64,000 nt of DNA, taken from contig LRSL01000055.1 in the NCBI GenBank assembly GCA_001563335.1, forward strand, positions 1-64,000. Direction: 5' to 3'. This stretch comes from Candidatus Thorarchaeota archaeon SMTZ1-45. GTDB lineage: Archaea; Asgardarchaeota; Thorarchaeia; Thorarchaeales; Thorarchaeaceae. The notes below the pieces were generated by a model, which made no database searches, was not told where the DNA came from, and saw nothing but the letters and a program-made list of their open reading frames with translations. This document shows positions 36,450 through 45,253 of the stretch, piece by piece; within the stretch, counting starts at the first letter, position 1; every line of letters starts with the position of its first letter. The position numbers and the translations under genes are program-made.

Positions 36450-36863
36450 CTACTTCTCACTCTTCACACGAGGCTCAGCGACGACCTGAATTGGATTACC
36501 CTCAGGGTCCTTCAGATTGAAGTAGGAAACCATGTCAGGAATATCCATGATGTCAGATGTGTCTAGACCTTTACTTTCGAGGTATGTCTTGCAAGCATCG
36601 AGATCATCAACATCCAAAGTAAGAGTTCCTGAACCTTGACGATGTTCACCATCGCGAATGAGGTTGATACCAAGCTTGGCGCCCCTTGCAGGGAGTGCAA
36701 ACTCAGCCCAACCGACTTCAGCACCTCCGTCCCAGGTTATGTCAAAACCCATGATTTCAGAGTAGAACTTTTTCGCACGATCAAAGTCCTTCACTTGATA
36801 TTGAAAATATACGGATCCTTCTTTGTAGGGCATTGGCCATTTCTTATCGCTCATAACAATCAT
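36450..36863 (-). CDS. VOC (glyoxalase/bleomycin-resistance) family protein
   Basis: 137 residues from the ATG at 36863 (or 134 from 36854): SVYFQYQVKDFDRAKKFYSEIMGFDITWDGG, then TLTLDVDDLDACKTYLESKG and YFNLKDPEGNPIQVV, the two beta-alpha-beta-beta-beta modules of the vicinal oxygen chelate fold. The substrate is unknown; the metal ligands would be the terminal glutamate and glutamine or histidine positions. No ribosome binding site, but TTAAAT about 20 bases upstream fits a leaderless start. The longer upstream frame overlaps the next gene and is not family-like. Confidence 0.85.
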   Translation of the reverse strand: MIVMSDKKWPMPYKEGSVYFQYQVKDFDRAKKFYSEIMGFDITWDGGAEVGWAEFALPARGAKLGINLIRDGEHRQGSGTLTLDVDDLDACKTYLESKGLDTSDIMDIPDMVSYFNLKDPEGNPIQVVAEPRVKSEK

Positions 36864-36912
36864 GCTATTCAGGTATAATTGTGATTTAACTATTGTGAAC
36901 ACAGTAGAGGTT

Positions 36913-37848
36913 CTATAAACCTTGAAGGCATGCGATTGCAATCAATGGGAAAAGGATAGTTGCATCACCAATAACGGTCTCAAAGTTCGCTTCTGTCTGT
37001 ACTTTTTGCCAGGATATCCCCTCATCAAGGGGTGCACCACCAAGACTACCACCCTCAGGTCGGTCAAGTGTGATTTGAACAGCCATGTCGAGACCCCCCC
37101 TAAGAATAGTAGAACCCATGGTGAAGTGCTTTGTGAGACCTCCTCCAAGCATGATGGCTCCGGTTTTTTTCTGTTCTGTCACAATTTTACCAAGAATTCT
37201 GAGATCCTTCACAAAGTCAAGGGCAAGATTCTTGGTTGTGCTGTAAGTATAGAGATGAAATCCTAACATGGAGTCCATGAGACCGGGAGAGAATATCGGA
37301 ATATTATGAAGAGCAGCCTGTTTGACGATGGAGTTGTCATCTTCGATTGTCATGCCAAGTTCAGTAAGAAATTCACTTGGAGCAAGAGTTGTCAGTTTCT
37401 CATCAGAGAGTCTGTCGAGGAATCCATAGATACCCTTCTCGAAGAGCTCAAAGTCCTTTTCGTGCACGAAAATGTCTGCTATTCGTCCCATTCCAGCCTC
37501 GCGAAGTTCAACATCATCCTTTGAGGGCGGAACTCTGAAGTGGCTGCCTCCATATGCCTCGACAAGATCATGTACAATGTTTGCGCCACTTGTGACGATA
37601 GCTTGGATGAAACCCTTCTCAACAAGATGACGAACAATGTTTCGTAGACCTCCTGGAACCATAGGTCCAGACATAGAGAGGAATGTAAAGCAGTCCGTGT
37701 CGTCAAACATGCGCTTTGTAATTTCAGCAGCTCTTCCCAGTCTTCCTGCTCCAAGAACACCCACCTTTTCCATGGCTTTGAGATAATCAGGGATTTCCTT
37801 GATCTTAGTAGGGTCTACATGGTTGACCTTGTCCAAATCAGTCACCAA
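36913..37848 (-). CDS. dys: Deoxyhypusine synthase
   Basis: Transfers an aminobutyl group from spermidine to a lysine of initiation factor 5A. 311 residues. Motifs: CFTFLSMSGPMVPGGLRNIV, VTSGANIVHD, and the active-site lysine segment MLGGGLTKHF, followed by GGLDMAVQIT, GSLGGAPLDEGISW and DATILFPLI. The lysine matches the catalytic residue of the family. The start is TTG. It overlaps the longest reading frame of the VOC gene but not its likely start. The 250-base region upstream (to 38098) holds no gene; it has a short CTGGA/TCCAG hairpin near 37935. Confidence 0.93.
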   Translation of the reverse strand: MVTDLDKVNHVDPTKIKEIPDYLKAMEKVGVLGAGRLGRAAEITKRMFDDTDCFTFLSMSGPMVPGGLRNIVRHLVEKGFIQAIVTSGANIVHDLVEAYGGSHFRVPPSKDDVELREAGMGRIADIFVHEKDFELFEKGIYGFLDRLSDEKLTTLAPSEFLTELGMTIEDDNSIVKQAALHNIPIFSPGLMDSMLGFHLYTYSTTKNLALDFVKDLRILGKIVTEQKKTGAIMLGGGLTKHFTMGSTILRGGLDMAVQITLDRPEGGSLGGAPLDEGISWQKVQTEANFETVIGDATILFPLIAIACLQGL

Positions 37849-38098
37849 GAGCGAACCATGAGCTTGCTGAGATAAGTCATTCTGTTGAGATGAAATGAAA
37901 GAAACGAGCCCAGGCCATATTCCGGGAGGGCAGGACCTGGACTCACAAATCCAGAACGAATTCTAAATATATTATGACAGGAACAATGTTCAGGTTTGTT
38001 TCGACTCTAGATACTGTTTGACGAATTGTTGTAGAGTGGGGAGGCTTCCGAAAGTAATCATTAGAAGCGTACTTCAATACGTTTAAACGCTAAGACCC

Positions 38099-38746
38099 AT
38101 GGCTTGTCTTATGCAGCTAAGTCCCTATAGCACTCTCCCCCTAGTAATCATTGTTCATGCACTATTTATGCAAGGAGTGTGGCTCTTCTTAGGTCGTCGA
38201 GCTCGGGACATATATCTTGGAGACATTATGCACTTTCGAAAGCCATCATCAGTGCTCTCAAGATACTACGATTGGCGTGTCACGAAATTCCTTAATGCGC
38301 TGATTGAGGGCATTGTGTTCTTAGTCATTCTGCTTGCTTCGTTAATATTGATATCAATAATACTGGTTGACTTTGCTGCGTTTATAGATGCAATTCTCTA
38401 TGTCTTGTTTGTGATGTTCCTCTCCTTCTTGAGCTCTATCCAAATGGCATGGCGTGTCAAAGAGATCAATCAGCGAGAGAACGAATTGAGGTCTTCAATT
38501 AGTTCATCCACGGATAAGATTGGCGTAGCAAGAGAAATGATTGAGAATCTAATTGTCCAGGGACCTATGGGGGATGGGAGAATCTGGTTTGCTCTATACA
38601 GACTGGCTCAAAAGCCAAACCAGGTTGGATGGGCAATTAGGGATGTACTTTTTGAGAAGGCGAAAGAGTTGAGGGCAATGGATCAATATTCAACTAGGGA
38701 ATATAATTCAGCCACACGTGACAAAGGACCAGGAATAGAATCTTGA
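38099..38746 (+). CDS. Membrane protein with helical cytoplasmic C-terminus, unknown function
   Basis: 215 residues: a hydrophobic N-terminal span (LPLVIIVHALFMQGVWLFLG), two strong spans in the middle (about 75-125: FLVILLASLILISIILVDF, LYVLFVMFLSFLSSI), then a charged helical region of about 90 residues (KEINQRENELRSSISSSTDK, ALYRLAQKPNQVGWAIRDVL). No recognised family. Upstream of the L35Ae gene by 80 bases. Confidence 0.6.
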   Translation: MACLMQLSPYSTLPLVIIVHALFMQGVWLFLGRRARDIYLGDIMHFRKPSSVLSRYYDWRVTKFLNALIEGIVFLVILLASLILISIILVDFAAFIDAILYVLFVMFLSFLSSIQMAWRVKEINQRENELRSSISSSTDKIGVAREMIENLIVQGPMGDGRIWFALYRLAQKPNQVGWAIRDVLFEKAKELRAMDQYSTREYNSATRDKGPGIES

Positions 38747-38773
38747 ACCAGGGCTAAAGGCTATTCAGTAAGT

Positions 38774-38782
38774 CTTATATCC
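38774..38782 (+). promoter_or_regulatory. TATA-like box of the L35Ae gene
   Basis: CTTATATCC lies 45-53 bases before the L35Ae ATG, leaving room for a short leader with the strong AGGAGGAA site. Confidence 0.4.
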
Positions 38783-38826
38783 GATTCCAAAGGCGTTCAC
38801 GAGAATCCCATTAGGAGGAACTCCAT

Positions 38827-39111
38827 ATGTCAAAGAGTGACGTTCTAAAAGGCCGTAGAGGCGTTGTCACAAGTTATCGTAGGGGAAAGCACCTACAGCA
38901 TCCAAATCAAGTGATTCTGCTATTCAATGAGATCAAGACCAGATCCGAGGCTTCAACACTTGTTGGTCGTAGGGTGAAGTGGATCTCGTCTGAGGAGAAG
39001 GAGTTCCTAGGCAAGGTGCTTGGTCCACATGGAAACAGTGGGGCAGTTCGTGCTAAATTCCGGACAAATCTACCCGGGCAAGCTATTGGAACCCCAGTTG
39101 TCCTATTATAG
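38827..39111 (+). CDS. rpl35ae: 50S ribosomal protein L35Ae
   Basis: 94 residues: GRRGVVTSYRRGKHLQHPNQ, TLVGRRVKWISSEEKEFLGKV, and the signature GPHGNSGAVRAKFRTNLPGQAIGT. This eukaryote-type protein is found in only part of the archaea, including Asgard lineages. ATG with AGGAGGAA seven bases upstream. A probable structured RNA follows about 40 bases downstream on the same strand. Confidence 0.95.
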   Translation: MSKSDVLKGRRGVVTSYRRGKHLQHPNQVILLFNEIKTRSEASTLVGRRVKWISSEEKEFLGKVLGPHGNSGAVRAKFRTNLPGQAIGTPVVLL

Positions 39112-39153
39112 ACAATCACGAACTTTTATCTAGCTAGCAGAGGATGCCTAATT

Positions 39154-39225
39154 GGCTCCGATGATGCAACTGGCTATCTGAGGGCAGAGATGCCCAGCGA
39201 CGATTCATAGTTAGACTGAGGAGCC
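39154..39225 (+). ncRNA. Possible C/D-box guide sRNA
   Basis: The segment is framed by a perfect six-base stem, GGCTCC (39154-39159) and GGAGCC (39220-39225). Just inside lie ATGATGC (box C, six of seven to RTGATGA) and CTGA (box D, 39216-39219). An internal CTGA (box D', 39178-39181) and a GATG (box C', 39189-39192) complete the pattern. Ten bases separate C and D', a normal guide length; the C' to D spacing of about 20 bases is long. GGGCA-GAGA-TGCCC can also form a GNRA-capped hairpin, an alternative structure. Archaeal C/D sRNAs bind L7Ae and direct ribose methylation. Target unknown. Confidence 0.45.
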
Positions 39226-39267
39226 ACATCTTGAACACATTTGTCTGCTTATGGTTGGAGAAATATT

Positions 39268-39846
39268 ATGCTTGAGTTGTTGCTGTATTTCACTGCATAC
39301 TTTCTTGCAGGGCTCTCACTCAAGCTAGGAGATGACCTACTGGATGAGCTTGATAGGTCTCAACTGGCCATGATTCCTTTGTCTATTGCGGGACTTCTAT
39401 TTGGCCTACTCATGACAATCTCAGAGTGGGACTTGGTTCTACTGACCAGCATAGTGATTGGTGTCTTAGTTTCAGGGAAAGTGAATAATCCCCAATTCAT
39501 TGTGGGGTTTGTGTTAATCTTCGGAACTTTGCTAGTGGTTGGAGTTCCAGTTGTTACAGACTGGTTAGAGTGGATGACTTTACTCATCATTCTCTTCATG
39601 GCAGCAGTCCTTGATGAGAAAGGAAATGATTGGGCAGATAAGGAGAAATCACCATTGGCCTTCAAAATGTTCGAGTATAGATTCGTGCTCAAGATAGTTG
39701 TGCTTGGCCTTGTGATACCTTGGCCAATGTTTCTTTTAGCAGCAATTGGACTTTGGATCTTTGATCTTGGGTATGAATCTGCTGGGTGGCTAATAAAAGG
39801 ATTATCAAGCAAGAGTCTTGTAAGCAAGACTACAACAGACATCTAG
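39268..39846 (+). CDS. Multi-pass membrane protein, unknown function
   Basis: 192 residues from the ATG at 39268, preceded by GTTGGAG at seven bases; the frame opens nine codons earlier at TTG. Six hydrophobic spans are separated by short loops, with a conserved-looking acidic motif LKLGDDLLDELDRSQ after the first span and DEKGNDWADKEKSP in the middle. The acidic loops recall prenyl-chain or phosphatase membrane enzymes, but no family is recognised. It overlaps the convergent radical SAM gene by 42 bases. Confidence 0.6.
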   Translation: MLELLLYFTAYFLAGLSLKLGDDLLDELDRSQLAMIPLSIAGLLFGLLMTISEWDLVLLTSIVIGVLVSGKVNNPQFIVGFVLIFGTLLVVGVPVVTDWLEWMTLLIILFMAAVLDEKGNDWADKEKSPLAFKMFEYRFVLKIVVLGLVIPWPMFLLAAIGLWIFDLGYESAGWLIKGLSSKSLVSKTTTDI

Positions 39847-40812
39847 AAAAACAGGATCTAGTCCCTTTTCTCGGGCGAAGTCTACCCCTTCTTGACTTAT
39901 CAGAGCAATTCCATTTACACCACTCAGAATCGCATATCGGTCGGTCTCAATTTTGTGTTTTCCCATTGGTCGAGCACATCCCAAGAGAAGTGGAACTTCT
40001 TTCATTCCTAATCTTGCAATGGTGATTATGCGTCCAATGTCCTCAGGAGCTGGTGGGTTGATGTCTTGCATTGGTGTCTTCCTCAAGGGACTCAACGCAA
40101 TAATTACAACTGCAGCTGGATTGCCTTGGGCAATCATATCCAAAGCTTCAATCTCACCAGTCAGTCTTCCATAATCGAGACCTACGAGTACATGAGGCAC
40201 AGTTGGTATACCAAGATCCTCAAGGATGTCAAGTGAACGTCGCATCTTCTTTGGTCCATCTTTAATGTGATAGACCTCCCTTGAAACACGCTCACTGCCA
40301 ATGACATCAAGCATTGCTGCGTCAATCTGGGCCTCTGCTAAACCTCGAGCTGTTTTTTTACTAACAAGACCAGTATGCACTACAATCTCGAGGTCTAATT
40401 CAGATTTCACCCTTTGAATTGAGTCAGTGAATCGCTCCAGAGGGACGTATCCCTTTGAGTCAGACCCGCCACTAATCAATACACCTTCTCCACCCAACTT
40501 TTTGATTTCTTGGCACCTATCAAACAGACTCTCAGGAGTGAACGTGGACTCCATTCCCTTCAAAAGCCGTCCATCACAATGTTCACATTTGAGAGAACAT
40601 GATGTGCCTGTCACACTGAGTGATGCAAAGTTCTGGGAGCTTACTTGAACATGGTCTTTGATCTCATATGGATATGCTGTTGGGCTATAGCATAGAAGGT
40701 CATGATCATAGATAATTAATCGCTGATCAAATCCTTCTTTCATTAACTCCTTAAGCTCATTGGATGATGCTTGTAGGACTGCATATCCTTCATTGATTAT
40801 ATCAAAGCTCAC
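39805..40812 (-). CDS. Radical SAM protein related to biotin synthase (COG1856-like)
   Basis: 335 residues. The cluster motif is CSLKCEHC (CxxxCxxC) within LSVTGTSCSLKCEHCDGRLL. Further family-like blocks are LISGGSDSKGYVPLERF, VVHTGLV, TVPHVLVGLDYGRLTGE and LLGCARPMGKHK. This matches the archaeal BioB-like group without a fixed name; some members have been linked to lipoate synthesis (LipS1-type), but no partner gene lies nearby. ATG start. Its 3' end overlaps the preceding membrane-protein gene. Confidence 0.8.
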   Translation of the reverse strand: MSFDIINEGYAVLQASSNELKELMKEGFDQRLIIYDHDLLCYSPTAYPYEIKDHVQVSSQNFASLSVTGTSCSLKCEHCDGRLLKGMESTFTPESLFDRCQEIKKLGGEGVLISGGSDSKGYVPLERFTDSIQRVKSELDLEIVVHTGLVSKKTARGLAEAQIDAAMLDVIGSERVSREVYHIKDGPKKMRRSLDILEDLGIPTVPHVLVGLDYGRLTGEIEALDMIAQGNPAAVVIIALSPLRKTPMQDINPPAPEDIGRIITIARLGMKEVPLLLGCARPMGKHKIETDRYAILSGVNGIALISQEGVDFAREKGLDPVFLDVCCSLAYKTLA

Positions 40813-40940
40813 AGGAGTACCTCGTGATTTCTGAGTATACCTAGGTTTTTAGAATTGTTATGTATGCTAAAGAGTAACAAACAAGTACATCTTGAGTTTC
40901 TTTTGGACTCATCTCCAAACTTGATGGCAGGTGGCATACT

Positions 40941-42380
40941 GTGTCTACTGTGCAAACAGATTCAATCAATCTCTTCTTTAATGCAAAAAGCGTAGCTATC
41001 TATGGTGCTTCTGCAAGTCAGAACAGTGTGGGTCAAGCAATAGTTCAGAACTTTATCAAGCCACAATACACGGGGAAGGTCTATGGGGTCAATCCAAAAT
41101 ATACACAGGTCCTAGGTATTCCCTGTTTTCCTACACTCCAAGATATAGAGGCACCAATAGATTTAGTCGTTGTAGCGGTACCCGCCAGAATTACACCAAG
41201 GGTCTTTGAAGATATTGCAGCCAAGGGGTCCAAGGCGGTTATTGTGATATCAGGAGGATTCTCAGAGACTGGTCCCAAAGGAGCAGAGATTGAGGATGAG
41301 ATTGTTGCAATAGCTAGGAAGAGTGGAATTCGAATAATAGGTCCAAACTGCGTGGGAGTTGTGGATACACACAGTCACATTGACACATTCTTCTTACCTG
41401 AGTATCGATGTGGGCGTCCAAAACCCAGTAATGTGGCAAATATCTCTCTTGTATCTCAGTCAGGAGCGTTTGCCGCTGCAATATCTGACTGGACTGCTGA
41501 GCTTGGTCTGGGGATAAGCAAGCTCATCAGCTTGGGAAACAAGAGCGACATTGATGATGATGATCTTCTTTGCTATCTTGGAGATGACTCTACAACCCAA
41601 GTCATATGTTATTACACAGAAGGCTATGATGAGGACAAAGGTCGTACGTTCTTTGACACAGCAAAGACTGTGACTCCACGCAAGCCAGTTCTCGTTGTAA
41701 AATCAGGAAGAGGAAAGAGAGCTAAGGCAGCTTCAATGTCACACACAGGGTCTCTTGCTGGGTCTGATAATATCACTGATGCAGCCTACAAACAAGCTGG
41801 AATAATTCGGGCAAATAACTTTGAACATATGTTTGACATGGCTAAAGCGCTAGCTATGCAACCAGCAGCGAAAGGCGACAGGGTTCTAATGGTCACTAAT
41901 GGGGGTGGTCTTGGTGTAATGACCACTGATGCTCTTGAAGCATTAGGGCTTAACATACCAAGTCCCTCAGCTGAACTTGTGAAGAAGTTCAACGAGAAAT
42001 TACCTGCGTATTGCGCAGTGGGTAATCCAATCGATGTGGTTGGGGATGCAAACTCAGGTAGGTATAATGTGGTACTTGAAGAGGCAATTGCGAGTGGCGA
42101 ATATGACATCTTCGTGGTAGGCATGTTACTGCAGACACCTAGTCTGGACATGGATGTTACCAATGTGATTTCAAACCATCAGCGTTCATCAGGACTTCCA
42201 TTTGTTGTTGTTTCCATGGGAGGAGGATTCACAACAAAAGCAGGTGAGATAATGGCGCTGATGGGAGTTCCGACCTACCCAACAGGTGAGAAGGCAGCTC
42301 TTGCTGTGAAGGCTCTCGCGCAATATGGAGAGATCAGGTATGGTGCCAAGTTCAGCAAAACAATGGTGTCGGACAAATGA
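40941..42380 (+). CDS. acdA: Acetate-CoA ligase (ADP-forming) alpha subunit
   Basis: Interconverts acetyl-CoA, ADP and phosphate with acetate, CoA and ATP, the main ATP-yielding step of archaeal fermentation. 479 residues: CoA-binding domain (SVAIYGASASQNSVGQAIVQ, VVVAVPARITPRV), ligase domains with GPNCVGVVDTHSHIDTFF, LVSQSGAFAAAISDW, and the phosphorylated-histidine segment MSHTGSLAG. GTG start with AGGTGG upstream. The beta subunit follows 48 bases downstream. Confidence 0.94.
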   Translation: MSTVQTDSINLFFNAKSVAIYGASASQNSVGQAIVQNFIKPQYTGKVYGVNPKYTQVLGIPCFPTLQDIEAPIDLVVVAVPARITPRVFEDIAAKGSKAVIVISGGFSETGPKGAEIEDEIVAIARKSGIRIIGPNCVGVVDTHSHIDTFFLPEYRCGRPKPSNVANISLVSQSGAFAAAISDWTAELGLGISKLISLGNKSDIDDDDLLCYLGDDSTTQVICYYTEGYDEDKGRTFFDTAKTVTPRKPVLVVKSGRGKRAKAASMSHTGSLAGSDNITDAAYKQAGIIRANNFEHMFDMAKALAMQPAAKGDRVLMVTNGGGLGVMTTDALEALGLNIPSPSAELVKKFNEKLPAYCAVGNPIDVVGDANSGRYNVVLEEAIASGEYDIFVVGMLLQTPSLDMDVTNVISNHQRSSGLPFVVVSMGGGFTTKAGEIMALMGVPTYPTGEKAALAVKALAQYGEIRYGAKFSKTMVSDK

Positions 42381-42428
42381 TATAATAGGATGGACAAATC
42401 AGCAACAAGAGAGAGGTCTGAGTCATAG

Positions 42429-43160
42429 ATGAAAGAAGCGAAAAAAATCTTCAAGGCTGCTCGTGAGGAGGGCAGGACCTTTGTTCTTGAACACGAAGCA
42501 AAGGACATCATGAAGGCATATGGCATCCCAATTCCAGCCTATGCAACTGCAACTACGGTTGAAGAAGCAATTGAGAAATCCAAAAGCATGGGATTTCCCG
42601 TTGTACTCAAGATCCTTTCCAAAGATATTCTGCATAAGTCAGATGCAGGAGGCGTGAAGATTAATCTCAAGAATGAGGACGATGTTCGAAAAGCCTTCGA
42701 TGAGATTATGAAGAATGCAAAGAAGTATGGAAAAGAGAAAGGTTTGGAGATTGACTTGAGTCGTGGGGTTTTCATCTCCGATTTTGTAGACATGGGGACT
42801 GAGATCATTGTGGGAGTCACAAAGGATCCACAATTTGGTCATGCTCTTATGGCAGGTCTGGGCGGCATCTTTGTCGAGGTTCTCAAAGATGTGTCATTCA
42901 GACTGATTCCATTCTCAGAAACTGATGCTAGGGAGATGTTAAGCGAACTCAAAGCATACAAGATTCTCGAGGGTGTGAGAGGCGAGGGTCCCCGGGACAT
43001 TGACGCGTTAGTCGAAGTAATGCTCGCAGTTTCAAAGATGGTTGAGGAGAACCCTGAGATAATTGAACTTGACTGTAATCCAACATTCGTATATGAGAAA
43101 GGAAAAGGTGCCCTCGTGGTTGATGCGCGGATTTTGATAGAAAACCTCAACGAAACTTAG
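42429..43160 (+). CDS. acdB: Acetate-CoA ligase (ADP-forming) beta subunit
   Basis: ATP-grasp subunit of the ADP-forming acetyl-CoA synthetase, 243 residues: EHEAKDIMKAYGIPIPAYA, VVLKILSKDILHKSDAGGVK (with the histidine that accepts phosphate), IIVGVTKDPQFGHALMAGLG and ELDCNPTFV. Separate alpha and beta genes are the arrangement in hyperthermophiles and several Asgard genomes; here they are adjacent and codirectional. Its stop overlaps the convergent 398-residue gene by four bases. Confidence 0.94.
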   Translation: MKEAKKIFKAAREEGRTFVLEHEAKDIMKAYGIPIPAYATATTVEEAIEKSKSMGFPVVLKILSKDILHKSDAGGVKINLKNEDDVRKAFDEIMKNAKKYGKEKGLEIDLSRGVFISDFVDMGTEIIVGVTKDPQFGHALMAGLGGIFVEVLKDVSFRLIPFSETDAREMLSELKAYKILEGVRGEGPRDIDALVEVMLAVSKMVEENPEIIELDCNPTFVYEKGKGALVVDARILIENLNET

Positions 43161-44353
43161 TCACTAATCATAGTATGAAGAAGAACTAGACCTCTCTTGA
43201 GATCGATGTCCTTCAGAGGATCTTTTGATGATGTCTTTGTAGCTGTGGCTAGAAGCAACAAGAGTGCAACCAATCTAGGCACAAGTCTAGCGTACTGAAG
43301 TAGGAAGTCTTTGTTTCCAGTTGAGTCTACAACAAGACCTTCAAGACGTCTTATCAAAAGCTGAATCCTCTCTTCTACGCCATTATCAAGTTTAAGTCCT
43401 CGAAAAAGCTGAATCGCCACTGATTCATCTTGCAAGAAGGCAGATGAAACACCAATATTCTCGAACATCTGCAAAGCATTGAGAATAGTAGAGTCGTAGT
43501 GCTCATCTTCGAGCCGTTCTATCTCTTGTTTTACAGCCTGAAGTTGACCTAGAAAACGGAGTGAGTTTGTCAGTATAGTCCGCGAAGCCCCAGAGGTGGC
43601 TGGAGCCATTTCTGCTAAATAATCACCATGAACCTTCTCAAGGCGTGCAGCAGCTGACGAGTTCAGTTTTCTCTCGAACCCTGGAGAGAATCCAACACTT
43701 GCTGCTTTTGGCAGAACAGGATGCGACCCCAATCTACGAATTACAGTCAGCGCTTTGAAATCCTCACTTGGAACATAGAAGCAAAGTATTCGGAGTATGT
43801 CATATGCTGTTTCAAAGTCAGTTTCTGATATCACATTGCGACCTTGTCCTTTGCATGCAAAAGCACTAAGAATAGCCCATGAAGAAATAAAACTCTCACG
43901 AAGGTCATCTCGTTGGACTTTATCTGCCACCTCATGTTCTTTCAAGAAACGAAACAATTTCTCTGCAGCACCTGAGATTCTCTGTAGAGTATTGGGTCCA
44001 AATTGGAGGTCAGTTATGGACTTAATGAAGTTCCTTGGTTCCCTAGAGGGTGGTCTTAATACAAAACCAGGCTCATTTCTGGTCATTAGCCACCATTTTG
44101 ATGTTGAAGTGAAATAGTCAAGCACATCAATTGCTTCAGTGACATCAGTTGGATTTGCTAGATCTCGGGATTCTAAATATGCCACAAGTTTCGTGAAGAG
44201 ACTGACAAATCGTGTTAGATGGACTGATATCTTGGACCCTAAGAACAGAAAATCTGTAAACCTAGTTACTACTATTTCGATTTGTTTAGGGACAGAGTCC
44301 TCTACCGTTATTCCTAGCAAACCTTTGTAGACTTCAACTGGAGTTCGCGTCAA
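43157..44353 (-). CDS. All-helical protein of unknown function
   Basis: 398 residues, soluble, predicted almost entirely helical, with no cysteine motif or P-loop. Two internal segments have a similar rhythm (VSLFTKLVAYLESRDLANPTDVTEAIDVLDYF and ILSAFACKGQGRNVISETDFETAYDILRIL, shown in part), reminiscent of the helical lids that follow AAA+ cores. This suggests an ATPase-adaptor-like fold, but without a core. No family recognised. It overlaps the end of acdB by four bases on the opposite strand. Confidence 0.6.
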   Translation of the reverse strand: MTRTPVEVYKGLLGITVEDSVPKQIEIVVTRFTDFLFLGSKISVHLTRFVSLFTKLVAYLESRDLANPTDVTEAIDVLDYFTSTSKWWLMTRNEPGFVLRPPSREPRNFIKSITDLQFGPNTLQRISGAAEKLFRFLKEHEVADKVQRDDLRESFISSWAILSAFACKGQGRNVISETDFETAYDILRILCFYVPSEDFKALTVIRRLGSHPVLPKAASVGFSPGFERKLNSSAAARLEKVHGDYLAEMAPATSGASRTILTNSLRFLGQLQAVKQEIERLEDEHYDSTILNALQMFENIGVSSAFLQDESVAIQLFRGLKLDNGVEERIQLLIRRLEGLVVDSTGNKDFLLQYARLVPRLVALLLLLATATKTSSKDPLKDIDLKRGLVLLHTMISD

Positions 44354-44414
44354 AACTCTGCAATCTCCTGTTATGTCAATTCACTGATTTTGACATATAA
44401 AAGCTGACAAGATA

Positions 44415-45191
44415 CTACTTACCAAATCTTCTAGACCGTGCTCCATAGGAACGTAAAGCGCGCCATATATCAATCCGGCGAACAGCTGGCCAGTAAACTT
44501 GTGCAAAGTAAAGCTCTGAATATGCGGATTGCCACAAGAGAAAACCAGAGAGTCGTTCTTCACCTGATGTACGAATTATAAGATCAGGGTCAGGTATACC
44601 ATTAGTGTATAGGTGGCCTTCTATAATGTCCTCATCAATCTGAGATGATGACAATTCGCCAGTTTCAATCTTTTCACCAATCGCCCTCACAGCATCAACA
44701 AGCTCAGCTCTTCCAGAGTATCCAATAGCGACATTTAGAATGTGGTCATTATATTCTTTGGTTTCCTCCTCGGCATCTCGGATAGCTTTCTGAACTTTTT
44801 CAGGAAGAAGGTCAACTCTTCCAATAGCCTGTATTCGAACTCGATGACGGTGAACATCCGGATTCCCGACGACTTCACTAAACTTTTCTTCTGCAAGAGC
44901 CATTATCTCCTCGACTTCATCCTTTTTCCTCTGAAAATTCTCGATAGAGAAGGCATACAATGTGCACACTTTCACATTAGCCTCCCAAAGAATACGCAAC
45001 ACATCCATCACCTTCGCAGCACCCCTTTGATGACCAAACCATGGAACCTCAAGGCCATGTTTTCGTGCGTATCTACGGTTCCCATCTAGAATAATGCCAA
45101 CATGTCGTGGAGCACTATCTTTGTCTAATTGTCTGAAGAGATAGTATTCATACAGTCTATACATAGGACCAGATAGGTTCAATTCTAACAC
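44415..45191 (-). CDS. uppS: Cis-prenyltransferase (polyprenyl diphosphate synthase)
   Basis: Builds the long polyprenyl chain used as lipid carrier for glycosylation. 258 residues. Motif 1 HVGIILDGNRRYARKHG with the catalytic aspartate, WFGHQRGAAKV, the FSIENFQRKKDEVEEIM helix, AIGYSGRAELVDA, and the C-terminal DLIIRTSGEERLSGFLLWQ and ELYFAQVYWPA, all standard. GTG start at 45191; an ATG nine codons later is possible. Related in role to the GlmU-like and GT-C-like proteins of this window. Confidence 0.95.
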   Translation of the reverse strand: MLELNLSGPMYRLYEYYLFRQLDKDSAPRHVGIILDGNRRYARKHGLEVPWFGHQRGAAKVMDVLRILWEANVKVCTLYAFSIENFQRKKDEVEEIMALAEEKFSEVVGNPDVHRHRVRIQAIGRVDLLPEKVQKAIRDAEEETKEYNDHILNVAIGYSGRAELVDAVRAIGEKIETGELSSSQIDEDIIEGHLYTNGIPDPDLIIRTSGEERLSGFLLWQSAYSELYFAQVYWPAVRRIDIWRALRSYGARSRRFGK

Positions 45192-45253
45192 ACTCTACTA
45201 AACTAAAATGGAAACCTCAACTTAATAGAGTTGATGTTGTGTTGGTAGATGCA

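Noticed and set aside
37915-37960. tRNA-like stem CTGGA/TCCAG with an eight-base loop upstream of deoxyhypusine synthase
   Set aside because: No acceptor stem, D arm or GTTCGA T-loop could be placed around it on either strand.
39154-39225. Selenocysteine insertion element
   Set aside because: ATGA and GA motifs occur, but the upstream gene is ribosomal L35Ae with a normal stop and no in-frame TGA read-through; the C/D-box pattern fits better.
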